64,000 bases of DNA from Hyphococcus sp. Its GTDB lineage: Bacteria; Pseudomonadota; Alphaproteobacteria; Caulobacterales; Parvularculaceae. Below, piece after piece: positions 17,950-30,635 of this stretch. The notes beneath the pieces are model-generated. The model was not told the origin of the DNA. It was given only the letters and a program-made list of their open reading frames with translations, and did no database searches. The stretch spans positions 1 through 64,000 of the forward strand of contig JANQJK010000012.1 of the NCBI GenBank assembly GCA_028281665.1, given 5' to 3'. A program made the translations under genes and the position numbers. Each line of letters opens with the position of its first letter. The stretch's first letter is position 1.

Positions 17950-19380
17950 ATGGAAAACACAGGGGACGAATTCAACGCTGCGGATCGGCGCGCGTTTGAT
18001 AAATATCTTTCGGCGTTGCGCGGCCATGTTGGCGAGGCGAAATACAAATCCTGGTTCCTCGATCTGGGTCTGGCCGAGCGCACGGCGAAAAGCGTCACCT
18101 TCTCAACACCGACGGAGCTGAAGCGCGACATTCTCGACCATCGGTATCTGGCGATCCTGGCTGACGTCTGGCGCCGTGAGATCGGTCCGGTCGATCGGGT
18201 GAAGCTCACCGTCCGCGCCGCCGGGCTGTCTGCGAAAGCGAAAAAGATCGACGCTCAGGAAGAGCGTCGGGCGAAAGGCGGCTTTTTCGGCGGCGCCGGG
18301 GCGCCGGCGCGCAAGCCGGTGTCGGATGCATCGAAGCAACCGAACCTTGCCGCGACGCTCGATCCGCGCCGGACGTTTTCAACCCTTGCGGTTGGTGATT
18401 CAAACCGGATGGCCGTCGCCGCCGTGCGTCAGGCCCTGATCGACGGCGCGCCGGCCGAGCTGATCTATCTTTACGGGGATTCTGGGGTCGGCAAGACGCA
18501 CATGCTCCACGGCTTATGCCATGAGGGCGAGCGGAAGCATGGCGCGGACGCATGTCTTTACGTAACCTATCGCAACCTTATCAACGCCTGTGTCAGCGCG
18601 GCGCTCTCCAACAACACGCAAGCGCTGCACGCGGCGTTTCTGGAGCACGAAATCGTCGCCATCGACGACATTCATTTTCTCGAAGGCAAAGAACGCACGC
18701 AAGAGGAGCTATTGATTGTGATTGACGCATTACTCGACAGCGGAAAGCCCGTTGCAATTGCCGGCGATTTGCCGCCGGCCAAGCTCGCGGAGGCGGGCAT
18801 CAAGAAGCGACTGGCCGACCGGCTGGCGGGCGGCCTGTGCGCGCCGGTGCACCCTGCCGACGAGGCGATGCGACTGGAAATTCTGAAGAAGCGCGTGCGC
18901 TCCAGCGGCGCCAAATGCCTGATCGACGAGGCGGTTCTCGAATTCATCGCCCATCATTTCAATCAGAGCACCCGGGAGACCATCGGGGCCCTGAACCAGC
19001 TTCTGCTTCTCTACCGGGACGAGGCCGTGACGGTTGATCTTGATGAGGCGAAAACCGCGCTGAAATCCCGCCTCCAGGACCACAGTCGGTCGCGCATTGC
19101 GACCCTCGATGACGCGATCAGTGCGGGCGCGGAAGCCTTTGGTCTCGCCCGCGCGGAGATTACCGGCCGGGCCCAGCCGCAGCGTATCGTGCGCGCCCGT
19201 CATGCGATTGTTTACTGCGCGCGGGAAGTGCTGGCGGAATCGTTCCCGCGTATTGGCAAGGCGCTTTCCCGCGACCACACCACGGTGATGTCGAGCTATC
19301 GCCGGGCGCAGGCGCTGATCGAACGGGACAAGGCTTTCCAGGAAGGCGTAAGGCGAATTCGCGAGGCTCTTGGCGGCTAA
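17950..19380 (+). CDS. dnaA: chromosomal replication initiator protein DnaA (divergent)
   Basis: 476 residues. Domain I (KYKSWFLDL), a basic Ala-rich linker to about 130, the AAA+ domain with Walker A YGDSGVGKTHML and Walker B AIDDIHFLEGKERTQEE, then the DNA-binding domain with RARHAIVYCAREV and SRDHTTVMSSYRRA. Identity is fixed by the signature DHTTV and by the dnaN-recF-gyrB neighbours. Several usually invariant residues differ: GGVGLGKTH is GDSGVGKTH, the FGGRDHTTV loop is one residue shorter (LSRDHTTV), and the SRFxWGL arginine-finger segment reads DRLAGGL. It still looks complete. A strong terminator follows at 19427. Confidence 0.93.
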   Translation: MENTGDEFNAADRRAFDKYLSALRGHVGEAKYKSWFLDLGLAERTAKSVTFSTPTELKRDILDHRYLAILADVWRREIGPVDRVKLTVRAAGLSAKAKKIDAQEERRAKGGFFGGAGAPARKPVSDASKQPNLAATLDPRRTFSTLAVGDSNRMAVAAVRQALIDGAPAELIYLYGDSGVGKTHMLHGLCHEGERKHGADACLYVTYRNLINACVSAALSNNTQALHAAFLEHEIVAIDDIHFLEGKERTQEELLIVIDALLDSGKPVAIAGDLPPAKLAEAGIKKRLADRLAGGLCAPVHPADEAMRLEILKKRVRSSGAKCLIDEAVLEFIAHHFNQSTRETIGALNQLLLLYRDEAVTVDLDEAKTALKSRLQDHSRSRIATLDDAISAGAEAFGLARAEITGRAQPQRIVRARHAIVYCAREVLAESFPRIGKALSRDHTTVMSSYRRAQALIERDKAFQEGVRRIREALGG

Positions 19381-19426
19381 AAAAGCGCCTTTGTAACGGG
19401 TTGAAATTCGGTGCTATTTCGAAGCG

Positions 19427-19464
19427 GCGCCGGCGCGGGAAATCCGCGTCGGCGCTAGCTTTTT
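19427..19464 (+). terminator. rho-independent terminator of dnaA
   Basis: A 12-bp stem, GCGCCGGCGCGG (19427-19438) / CCGCGTCGGCGC (19444-19455), with one G-T pair and loop GAAAT, then TAGC and five T. It separates dnaA from dnaN, which therefore needs its own promoter in the following 145 bases. Confidence 0.85.
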
Positions 19465-19608
19465 GGTGCGGTTTTCGGCTATAATTCGGCGTTCATCCAC
19501 GACGGCGATTCTGTACCCGCCGGCGTCATTCTTTCGAAGGCGCCACGGGGCTTTTTTCAAGGAAAATGGACGCGGCCAAAGAGCCGAAACCGGGAGTGCG
19601 AAACGGGA

Positions 19609-20727
19609 ATGAAGGTTACGATAGAGCGGTCGGCGCTGTCGAAAGCGCTTGGGCACGTACAGAGCGTCGTGGAGCGTCGGAACACGATTCCCATCCTTTC
19701 GAATGTACTTCTTCAGGCCGATGGCGGCGCGCTGACATTGACGGCGACCGATCTCGATATCGAGGTGTCTGAAGACGCGCCGGCCGATGTCGCCGGCGGC
19801 GGCGCGACGACGGTGTCGGCGCTGACCTTGTTTGAAATCGTCAAGCGTTTGCCTGACGGCGCGCAGGTCCGCCTTGAGCTGTCGAATTCGGACGAGCGGT
19901 TACAGATTTCGGCTGGCCGGTCGCAGTTCTCCCTTGCAGTGCTGCCCGACGATGATTTCCCAAGCCTGACGACCGAGGACCTCGATGTCAGGTTTGTCAT
20001 GCCGACGGACGATCTGAAGCGGCTCCTCCACAAAACGCGTTTCGCCATGTCGCAGGAAGAGACGCGCTACTATCTGAATGGCGTTTATTTTCATGCGGAG
20101 CCCGACGGCGATGCGCCGCTGTTGCGCGCCGCCGCGACGGACGGACACCGTCTTGCGCGTCTCGACGCGCCGCTGCCCGACGGCGCCGGCGCCATGCCCG
20201 GCGTCATCGTGCCGCGAAAGGCGATTGCGGAACTGTCGCGTCTCCTTGAGGATGCCGAGGACAACGTTGAAATCGCGGTTTCAACGTCAAAAATACGATT
20301 TGGTTTCGGACCGGGCCGGCTGACGTCGAAGCTGATCGACGGCTCGTTCCCTGATTATGAGCGCGTCATCCCCAAGGGGAACGCCAATATTCTTCGGGTC
20401 GACACAAAAGACTTCGCGCAGGCGGTTGATCGCGTGGCGACGGTGTCTGCGGATCGCACGCGATCGATCAAGCTGGGGCTTGAGGCCGACAACCTTCGTC
20501 TCGCGGTGAACAACCCGGAGGCCGGGTCCGCCCTTGAGGAGCTGGCCGTCGATTATGGCGGGGATTCCATCGAGATCGGGTTCAATGCGCGCTATCTTCT
20601 CGACGTTGCGCAGCAGATCGACGGCGACACGGCGACGCTCCGTCTCGCCGATCCGTCATCGCCGACAGTGATCGTAGACGAGGAAGACGAGCGCGCGCTC
20701 TATGTTTTGATGCCGCTCAGAGTTTGA
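19609..20727 (+). CDS. dnaN: DNA polymerase III subunit beta (sliding clamp)
   Basis: 372 residues, the normal clamp length, beginning MKVTIERSALSKALGHVQSVVERRNTIP. It contains the three clamp repeats, with YYLNGVYFH and ATDGHRLARLDAPLP in the second and the C-terminal DEEDERALYVLMPLRV, ending in the usual M-P-M/L-R motif. It encircles DNA as a dimer and tethers polymerases. It lies between dnaA and recF. Confidence 0.98.
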   Translation: MKVTIERSALSKALGHVQSVVERRNTIPILSNVLLQADGGALTLTATDLDIEVSEDAPADVAGGGATTVSALTLFEIVKRLPDGAQVRLELSNSDERLQISAGRSQFSLAVLPDDDFPSLTTEDLDVRFVMPTDDLKRLLHKTRFAMSQEETRYYLNGVYFHAEPDGDAPLLRAAATDGHRLARLDAPLPDGAGAMPGVIVPRKAIAELSRLLEDAEDNVEIAVSTSKIRFGFGPGRLTSKLIDGSFPDYERVIPKGNANILRVDTKDFAQAVDRVATVSADRTRSIKLGLEADNLRLAVNNPEAGSALEELAVDYGGDSIEIGFNARYLLDVAQQIDGDTATLRLADPSSPTVIVDEEDERALYVLMPLRV

Positions 20728-20768
20728 TTATGCCGCGGCGCTTCGGCGCCCGCGGGCGAAAGGCGTGA

Positions 20769-21959
20769 ATGTTAGGTCAGGCAGCAATTCGAAATGACGG
20801 CGCCGATGCGGCTGCGGCGAGCGATTATGCGCGCGTGCGGCTGACACGCCTGACGCTGACGGACTTTCGTTCCTATGCGGCGGCGGAGGTTCGCTTTGAC
20901 GGTCGTCCCGCTGCCATCGCCGGACCCAACGGCGCCGGCAAAACGAATTTGCTTGAAGCATTGTCGCTGATTTCGCCGGGCAGGGGGCTGCGCCGCGCGC
21001 GCCTCGACGAGTTGCCGCGACAGGGCGGCGCGGGCGGCTGGGCGGTCGCTGCGCGATTTGGCGAGCACGACGATGAAATGCGTCTCGGCGTCGGCGCCGA
21101 GGCGGGGCGGCCGGACAGGCGCGTATGCCGGATCGATGACGCCGCGGCGTCGGGGCCGGGGGCTTTCGCCGAACACGTCCGTTTCATCTGGCTGACGCCC
21201 GCCCAGGACCGCCTTTTCATGGACGGCGCCGGCGAGCGCCGGCGATTTCTCGACCGGCTGGTGCTGGCCCACGATCCGGCCCACGCGAAGATTTCCTCCG
21301 CCTATGAACAGGCCATGCGTCAGCGTCAGCGTCTGCTTGACGAGCGCTCGCGCGACGAGGAATGGATCGGCGTTTTAGAGCGCCAGATGGCCGAGCACGG
21401 GGTTGCCATGGCCGCGGCGCGCTGCGCCATGCTTACGCGCCTCGCCGCCGCCGCCGTTGCGGGCGAGTCGGGCGGCGCCTTTCCGGCCGCGACGCTCGCC
21501 CTTGACGGCGCGATCGAGGGCGCCCTTGCGAGCGCCAAACCCGGCGAGGTTGAAGACGATTTTGCCGGCCTTCTCGCACAACGCCGCCGCGTCGATGCGG
21601 AAGCGGGCCGGGCAACTATCGGCCCGCATCGCAGCGATCTGATCGTGGAGCATCGTGAAAAAGCGCAGGCGGCGCGGCTTTGCTCGACCGGCGAGCAAAA
21701 AGCGCTGTTGATCGGCATTGTCCTGGCGTCCGCAAAAGCGTCCCTTGACGCTGCGCCCGGCGACGCGCCGCTCATTCTGCTGCTCGATGAAATCGCGGCC
21801 CATCTGGACCCCGATCGGCGGGCGGCCCTTTTTGACATTATTGACCGTCTTGGGTTTCAGGCTGTCATGACGGGTACGGATCATCAACTGTTCGATGCAT
21901 GGGGCCCGCGCGCGCAACGTTTCGAAGCGCGCGACGGCGCCGTATTCGAGTTCGAATAA
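20769..21959 (+). CDS. recF: DNA replication and repair protein RecF
   Basis: 396 residues. Walker A is GPNGAGKTNLLEALSLISPGRG, and the ABC-type Walker B is LLLDEIAAHLD. RLTRLTLTDFRSY just before is the usual RecF start; the ATG at 20769 adds about 20 residues before it, so a downstream start is possible. RecF loads RecA at gaps with RecO and RecR. It is 41 bases after dnaN and 21 before gyrB, consistent with an operon. Confidence 0.96.
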   Translation: MLGQAAIRNDGADAAAASDYARVRLTRLTLTDFRSYAAAEVRFDGRPAAIAGPNGAGKTNLLEALSLISPGRGLRRARLDELPRQGGAGGWAVAARFGEHDDEMRLGVGAEAGRPDRRVCRIDDAAASGPGAFAEHVRFIWLTPAQDRLFMDGAGERRRFLDRLVLAHDPAHAKISSAYEQAMRQRQRLLDERSRDEEWIGVLERQMAEHGVAMAAARCAMLTRLAAAAVAGESGGAFPAATLALDGAIEGALASAKPGEVEDDFAGLLAQRRRVDAEAGRATIGPHRSDLIVEHREKAQAARLCSTGEQKALLIGIVLASAKASLDAAPGDAPLILLLDEIAAHLDPDRRAALFDIIDRLGFQAVMTGTDHQLFDAWGPRAQRFEARDGAVFEFE

Positions 21960-25408
<3,449 letters not shown>

Positions 25409-25576
25409 GCTCAAATCCCATATTCCGAAACCGCGCCCATCCTAGCAGCGTTTGCAGCCGTAAGCGCGGGGTTTTGACGATACCCCGCAATTGGCGCGGA
25501 ATTGCGGCGGAGACCGGCGGGGCGTCCTTGCCCGCATGGGCCATTTGGCGTACATGCGCGGGCTCCAACGGCGCAA

Positions 25577-25653
<77 letters not shown>

Positions 25654-25995
25654 TTCAAACCAATCAGCTGCCTTCCGGCTACTGACAGAGCGTTGGCCGT
25701 TTTGCGGCGTCGCGATTGCTCGCTTGCGGCGTGGTCTGGACCGGCTTCATGCCGTAGCCCGTCATGTTTGGGATGCTCGGTCAGCTCCGGGGAGCCATAC
25801 CCGGCGGATTCCATGTCGGCCTTCGGGTGGGGGCCGGCTTTCAGAAACGGCAGCCCAGCGCCTCGCCGACCCGCAACGGCATTGACCCAGACGCGCGCCG
25901 CCGCTATATCGCCGCCTCTTGAAAAAAACCGGACGGATGAAGCCGGGGCGAAAAAGGACGCTGGCGCACCAATTGCGCCGAAAAGAGGTCGAACC
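25654..25995 (+). other. gap between tRNA-Arg and rplU, no gene recognised
   Basis: 342 bases. An open frame runs through it into rplU, but its residues (Arg/Ser/Pro-rich) look like non-coding GC-rich DNA. The rplU-rpmA promoter should be here; I could not pick a convincing -35/-10 pair. Confidence 0.5.
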
Positions 25996-26640
25996 ATGTA
26001 CGCAGTCGTCAAGACTGGCGGTAAACAATACCGCGTTTCCGAAAATGACACCCTTAAGGTCGAGCGCCTTTCCGGCGAGGCGGGCGATATCGTCACGCTG
26101 AATGACGTTCTGATGCTGGGCGACGGCAAGAATGTGACCGTGGGCGAGCCGATTGTCGCCGGCGCCGCCGTGGCCGCCGAGATCGTCGAGCAGGCCCGCG
26201 ACCGGAAAATTATCGTTTTCAAAAAGCGCCGTCGCCAGAACTATCGGCGCAAGCATGGTCATCGCCAGCACTACACCCTGTTACAGGTGACAGAGATTCT
26301 GACCGACGGCGCCAAGCCGTCGAAGAAAGCCGCCGCCAAGAAGCCCGCCAAAAAAGCGGTGCCGAAAAAGGACGCCAAAGCGGAAGCGCCGAAAGCGGCA
26401 AAAGCTGACGCGCCGGCGCCAGCGGCGAGCGGCGGCGACGATTTGAAAAAACTCTCCGGCGTCGGACCGGTGCTTGAGAAAAAACTCATCGAGGCCGGGG
26501 TTACGTCCTTCGCGCAGATCGCGGCGTGGGGCCCGGCGGATATTGAAGAATTCGACGAAAAATTGTCTTTCAAAGGCCGGATCGAACGAGAAGGCTGGGT
26601 CGAACAGGCGAAAAAACTCGCTAACGGTGAAGAGGAGTAA
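25996..26640 (+). CDS. rplU: 50S ribosomal protein L21 with C-terminal HhH-like extension
   Basis: 214 residues, roughly twice the usual L21. Residues 1-103 are L21 ([20 protein letters not shown], and [17 protein letters not shown] in the rRNA-binding tail). A Lys/Ala/Pro-rich linker of about 45 residues follows, then a domain with [20 protein letters not shown] and [19 protein letters not shown], a helix-hairpin-helix-type module. This extension is known in several alphaproteobacterial L21 proteins. AAGAGG lies 8 bases before the ATG at 25996. rpmA follows after 3 bases. Confidence 0.96.
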   Translation: MYAVVKTGGKQYRVSENDTLKVERLSGEAGDIVTLNDVLMLGDGKNVTVGEPIVAGAAVAAEIVEQARDRKIIVFKKRRRQNYRRKHGHRQHYTLLQVTEILTDGAKPSKKAAAKKPAKKAVPKKDAKAEAPKAAKADAPAPAASGGDDLKKLSGVGPVLEKKLIEAGVTSFAQIAAWGPADIEEFDEKLSFKGRIEREGWVEQAKKLANGEEE

Positions 26641-26643
26641 GAG

Positions 26644-26904
26644 ATGGCGCATAAAAAGGCAGGCGGCTCGTCTAGGAACGGCCGCGACTCCGCGGGACGC
26701 CGGTTGGGCGTGAAGAAGTATGGCGGCGAGATCGTCGTGCCGGGCAACATTCTCGTTCGCCAGCGCGGCACCAAATTTCATCCGGGCGCCAATGTGGGCA
26801 TGGGACGCGACCACACGCTGTTCGCTATTTCCGGCGGACGCGTTCAGTTCGCCACCAAGCGCGGCGGCCGCAGCTACGTTTCGATCGTCAGCGACACGGA
26901 ATAG
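26644..26904 (+). CDS. rpmA: 50S ribosomal protein L27
   Basis: 86 residues starting [20 protein letters not shown], with [18 protein letters not shown] and [14 protein letters not shown]. The N-terminus reaches the peptidyl-transferase centre. It is 3 bases after rplU in the conserved rplU-rpmA operon and is followed by an intrinsic terminator that overlaps an alternative hairpin. Confidence 0.98.
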   Translation: MAHKKAGGSSRNGRDSAGRRLGVKKYGGEIVVPGNILVRQRGTKFHPGANVGMGRDHTLFAISGGRVQFATKRGGRSYVSIVSDTE

Positions 26905-26940
26905 CGTCGGCGCATTAAGGGGCCGGCGTGCAAAACGCAT

Positions 26941-26993
26941 GAGGGCCTTCAAAGAGTTTCAAGGGAAGGCCCTCGCGCCTTCCCTTTTCTTTT
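26941..26993 (+). terminator. terminator with mutually exclusive upstream hairpin, between rpmA and GNAT
   Basis: The terminator is AAGGGAAGGC (26961-26970) / GCCTTCCCTT (26977-26986), 10 bp, loop CCTCGC, followed by TTCTTTT. An alternative 10-bp perfect stem pairs GAGGGCCTTC (26941-26950) with GAAGGCCCTC (26965-26974), and this destroys the terminator stem. The two cannot form together, as in attenuators. It may simply end the rplU-rpmA mRNA, or also control read-through into the acetyltransferase, whose GGAGG ribosome site follows 2 bases later. Confidence 0.75.
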
Positions 26994-27004
26994 GGAGGTT
27001 TGAC

Positions 27005-27571
27005 ATGGTTGAGATACGGACGGGCGATCTTCTGTTGCGGCCGGTGGACGAGGCCGACGCAGCGCGCTTTGCTGTCCTCTGCAACGACATCGATGTGGCG
27101 CGAAACACGTCTCGCATTCCGCACCCCTATAGCCGCGCCGACGCCGACGCATTTGTGGCGAAACGCGGCGCCGGCATGTTCGGCGACGACAATGAATACG
27201 TTTTTGCGGTTTGCCGCGACGGCGAGATTATCGCCTGCGCCGGCGCGCACCGCATCAGTCCGGGCGTTTTTGAAATCGGCTACTGGGTCGGGGTGGACTA
27301 TCGGCGGCGCGGCGTTGCAACACGCGCCGCGCGCGCCGTTACGCAGTTCGCCTTTGAAGGCCTCTCGGCCGATATCGCAACGGCGGGCTTCTTTACCGAC
27401 AACCCGACATCGGGCCGCGTCCTTGAGCGGGTGGGCTTCAGGCGCACCGGCGACATCATCGTGATGCATTCCGCCGGTCGCGGCGAAGACGTCGACACCG
27501 TTCGCGTGGCGCTTGCCCGAAAGGACTTCGAACTGAGTCCCGAGATTGTCATCAAACCCGCTGGCGCTTAG
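27005..27571 (+). CDS. GNAT family N-acetyltransferase (RimJ/RimL-like)
   Basis: 188 residues. The start at the ATG at 27005 is set by GGAGG 6 bases upstream; the frame is open further upstream, including an ATG at 26939, but without a ribosome site. RTGDLLLRPVDEADAARF is the typical RimJ/RimL opening, and YWVGVDYRRRGVATRAARAV contains the acetyl-CoA pyrophosphate-binding RRRGVAT. FTDNPTSGRVLERVGFRRTG closes the fold. Alpha-amino or small-molecule acetylation cannot be distinguished. Confidence 0.85.
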   Translation: MVEIRTGDLLLRPVDEADAARFAVLCNDIDVARNTSRIPHPYSRADADAFVAKRGAGMFGDDNEYVFAVCRDGEIIACAGAHRISPGVFEIGYWVGVDYRRRGVATRAARAVTQFAFEGLSADIATAGFFTDNPTSGRVLERVGFRRTGDIIVMHSAGRGEDVDTVRVALARKDFELSPEIVIKPAGA

Positions 27572-27610
27572 AGACATGGGTCAGGGACGCCGCAACCCGG
27601 AGCGCAGATC

Positions 27611-28693
27611 ATGGCCGACATCACAGAATTTCAGGTCCGCAAGGACAAACTCGACGAGACCCGGCGCGTCCAACACGAAAAACCGGCGCCTGGCGACGGG
27701 CAGATCCTCGTAAAGGTCGATCGCTTCGCCATCACCGCCAACAACGTGACCTATGGCGTTGTGGGCGAGCGCATCGGCTACTGGAAGTTCTTCCCGGTTT
27801 CCGATGAAGGTTGGGGCGTCATCCCGGTCTGGGGCTTCGGCGATGTGGAAGCGTCAAACCATCCCGACATCGCCGTCGGGGAGCGGCTTTATGGATACTG
27901 GCCAACGGCGAGCCATCTCGTGATGACGCCCGGCAAGGTGTCCGAAAGCCGCCTGATGGACGACACGCCCCATCGGCGCGAACTGCCGCCGGTCTACAAC
28001 AGCTATGCGCGCGTCAACAATGAACCGGGCTACGACGGCGATACAGACAATGACCGCATGGTTCTCATGCCGCTCTACGCAACGTCGTTTTGTATTTATG
28101 ACTTTCTGAAGGACAATGACTGGTTTGGCGCGGCGCGCGTGATCATTGGCAGCGCATCTTCGAAAACCGCCATCGGCACGGCCTATGCAGTCAAATCCGA
28201 CGACGCGGCGCCAAAGCTTGTTGGCTTGACCAGCCCGCGCAACCGCGACGCCGTAGAACGCCTCGGACTGTATGACGAAGTCGCCGCTTACGATGATATT
28301 GAAAGCCTTGGCGGCGAAATCTCAACGCTCATTATCGACATGTCGGGCGACGGCGATGTCCTCGGCCGGCTGCATAAATTGCTGGGCGACAAGATGAAGT
28401 ATACGTCCAATGTCGGCATCACCCATTTCACGGCCAATGAAATGGGTCCGGATTTTATCCGTGAGCGGAGCGCCATGTTTTTCGCACCGGGGCATATTCA
28501 GAAGCGCGCCGCGGACTGGGGGCCCGGCGAGTTTGAAAAACGCGCCCATGCATTCTGGAGCGAAGCGTCGCGAAAAAGCCGGTCGTGGCTGACGATACAG
28601 GAAGCACATGGGTTCGGCGCCGTCGAACATGCCTGGCGCGATGTTCTGACCGGCGGCACACCGGCCGATTCAGCATGGGCGGTCGGGTTTTAG
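27611..28693 (+). CDS. DUF2855 family protein (MDR-like)
   Basis: 360 residues. It resembles a zinc-free medium-chain dehydrogenase: a GroES-like N-terminal half (GDGQILVKVDRFAITANN, VWGFGDVEAS) and a weak Rossmann half (VIIGSASSKTAIGTAYAV). The family-typical YGYWPTASHLVMTPGKVS and YNSYARVN are present. Function is not established. It lies 39 bases after the acetyltransferase and 46 before a FrnE-like gene, with ribosome site GGAGCG. Confidence 0.85.
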   Translation: MADITEFQVRKDKLDETRRVQHEKPAPGDGQILVKVDRFAITANNVTYGVVGERIGYWKFFPVSDEGWGVIPVWGFGDVEASNHPDIAVGERLYGYWPTASHLVMTPGKVSESRLMDDTPHRRELPPVYNSYARVNNEPGYDGDTDNDRMVLMPLYATSFCIYDFLKDNDWFGAARVIIGSASSKTAIGTAYAVKSDDAAPKLVGLTSPRNRDAVERLGLYDEVAAYDDIESLGGEISTLIIDMSGDGDVLGRLHKLLGDKMKYTSNVGITHFTANEMGPDFIRERSAMFFAPGHIQKRAADWGPGEFEKRAHAFWSEASRKSRSWLTIQEAHGFGAVEHAWRDVLTGGTPADSAWAVGF

Positions 28694-28739
28694 AAACGGC
28701 GCCCCATCTGACCGCGCGAGACGCTCACAGGGACGCTCT

Positions 28740-29420
28740 ATGTCGGACGCATCACAGCAATCGAGACCGCGGCTCCTGATCGACATCGTGTCCGATCCGG
28801 TCTGCCCCTGGTGCTATGTGGGCTTCAAGGCCTTCCAGCGTGCCCGCGACCGGATCTCGGCCGAGTTCCAGGTGTTGCCGCGCATTCGCGCCTACATGCT
28901 CAATCCGGACACGCCGGCGGATGGCGTCGATCGCGCCGCCTATTACGAAAAGAAGTTTCCGGACGCGCAGGAACGCGAATCCATGCTGATGCAGCTCAAG
29001 GCGGCGGCGATCGGCGCCGGTTTCAGGTTCGACCCGTCCATACCGAAACATCTGCCCAATACGGCCAAGGCGCACCAGCTCATCCGGCTTTCGCACTTCG
29101 ACGGCGCTCAGGAGCGTCTCGTCGAAACCCTTTACAGCGCTTATTGGGACAGGGGCGTCGACATTGGCGACGATGACGCGCTGGTCGCAATCGCAGAAGA
29201 AACGGGGCTCGACGGCGACAACGCCCGGCGCGATCTGCAGGATCCGCAATCGAAAAACACCATTCTCGCCGAGGCGGAGGCGTTTCGCCGGGCCGGGGTA
29301 TCGGGCGTGCCCACATTCATCATTAACGAACGCGACGGGTTTTCCGGGGCCGTTCCGGCGGATCGTATGGCCGAAGCGTTCCGGCAAGCGGCCAAGGACT
29401 TGCATCGACGTACAAACTGA
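28740..29420 (+). CDS. DsbA family oxidoreductase, FrnE-like
   Basis: 226 residues, cytoplasmic (no signal peptide). DIVSDPVCPWCYVGFKAF carries the CPWC redox centre of FrnE/2-hydroxychromene-isomerase-like thioredoxin folds. The helical insert and GVSGVPTFIINERDGFSGAVP, with the cis-Pro after Val, complete it. It probably handles thiol-disulfide exchange or glutathione-linked isomerisation; the substrate is unknown. The ribosome site is weak. Confidence 0.9.
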   Translation: MSDASQQSRPRLLIDIVSDPVCPWCYVGFKAFQRARDRISAEFQVLPRIRAYMLNPDTPADGVDRAAYYEKKFPDAQERESMLMQLKAAAIGAGFRFDPSIPKHLPNTAKAHQLIRLSHFDGAQERLVETLYSAYWDRGVDIGDDDALVAIAEETGLDGDNARRDLQDPQSKNTILAEAEAFRRAGVSGVPTFIINERDGFSGAVPADRMAEAFRQAAKDLHRRTN

Positions 29421-29468
29421 ACGCCGGGCGAAGCGCCTTTGCGTTAACCAATGCAAACGAGGCCGACC

Positions 29469-30365
29469 ATGGTTCGATCGCTCATCATCGCCGTTTTCTG
29501 TTTTGCCGCCATGCCGGCATGGGCAGCCATTGAGATCGACAGCGCCGGCGAGCTGAAACGCGCGGTGTGGCGCGCCGCGCCGGGCGAGATGATTACACTG
29601 GCGGCGGGGGAATACGATATCGCCGATTTGAAAATCGAAGCGGACCTGACCCTGCGCGGGCAAGGCGCCGTCGTCCTCTACTCGTCGAAGCCGGTTGCCA
29701 AGGGGCTTCTGAATCCTCTGCCCGGCGTCTCGCTTACGGTCGAGAATCTCACCTTTCGCGGGGCCCGTTCGCCGGACAAAAACGGCGCCGGCATTCGCAA
29801 TGACGGGCGCTATCTGACGATTATCGACTGCGTTTTCGAGCGCAATGAAAATGGCGTCCTGTCCACCGGCGATCGCGACGGAAAAATTGTCATCACCGGA
29901 TCAACATTTGCGCGCAACGGCCATGGCGATGGGTACTCTCACGGCATTTACGTGCTGCGCGCATCGAAACTCGAAATCGAAGAGAGCGAGTTTATCGCCA
30001 CCCATATCGGCCATCATGTGAAGTCGCTCGCCGACGAAACCATCATCAGGGATACGCTGCTGGACGATGCGGACGGAACGCCGAGCTATGCGGTGGACCT
30101 CTCCAAGGGCGGGCGCGTTCTGATCACCGGCAACACGATCATCCAGTCGGTCGACGCCGATAACAACACCATGATCAACTACGACACGTCGCGGGGCGGC
30201 GCAGCGCAATCTCTGGAAATCGCCGGCAACAAAATCGTCAATCGCCGGCGCAATGGGCGGTTCCTGCGCAACGACACAGATTTGACGCCAATCATTTTCG
30301 ACAACGAAATTATCATCGAAAACAGGGCCCGCCTCGACTATGAAGAGTCGCGCCCGCAATATTGA
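29469..30365 (+). CDS. exported right-handed beta-helix protein
   Basis: 298 residues from the ATG at 29469, chosen because it begins a clear signal peptide (MVRSLIIAVFCFAAMPAWA, cut before A-IEIDS). The body is made of about 22-residue rungs of the parallel beta-helix type, such as LTIIDCVFERNENGVLS and KLEIEESEFIATHIGHH. Such folds occur in pectate-lyase-like and polysaccharide-binding proteins. No catalytic triad could be assigned. It follows the FrnE-like gene on the same strand. Confidence 0.75.
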   Translation: MVRSLIIAVFCFAAMPAWAAIEIDSAGELKRAVWRAAPGEMITLAAGEYDIADLKIEADLTLRGQGAVVLYSSKPVAKGLLNPLPGVSLTVENLTFRGARSPDKNGAGIRNDGRYLTIIDCVFERNENGVLSTGDRDGKIVITGSTFARNGHGDGYSHGIYVLRASKLEIEESEFIATHIGHHVKSLADETIIRDTLLDDADGTPSYAVDLSKGGRVLITGNTIIQSVDADNNTMINYDTSRGGAAQSLEIAGNKIVNRRRNGRFLRNDTDLTPIIFDNEIIIENRARLDYEESRPQY

Positions 30366-30474
30366 TCTGAATACGGAATTATCAGGTTTGTGCGGAACGG
30401 CACGGGCGCAACAGGGCGTCGGCGCACGTTACTTTGCAGAAAATTTGACAAAAATTTCACAAACCGTTTTGCGC

Positions 30475-30502
30475 TTGACGCCGCGCGCCGCGGTCGATTA
30501 AG
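30475..30502 (+). promoter_or_regulatory. candidate promoter of the cold-shock gene
   Basis: TTGACG at 30475-30480 with ATTAAG at 30497-30502 (16-base spacing). It would give a leader of about 125 nt, as expected for cold-shock mRNAs. The -10 match is weak. Confidence 0.3.
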
Positions 30503-30635
30503 TGCCATCCGCGACTTTGTTTTGGCCGACTTTTGCGAGACTTGCCTACGGCCAGCCGACTAGAGACTTCCAAGACATGGTTGCCTTCCGCCGGTTCCAG
30601 CGGGCCGGCATCGCCATTAAAGGAGATCTAGATCA

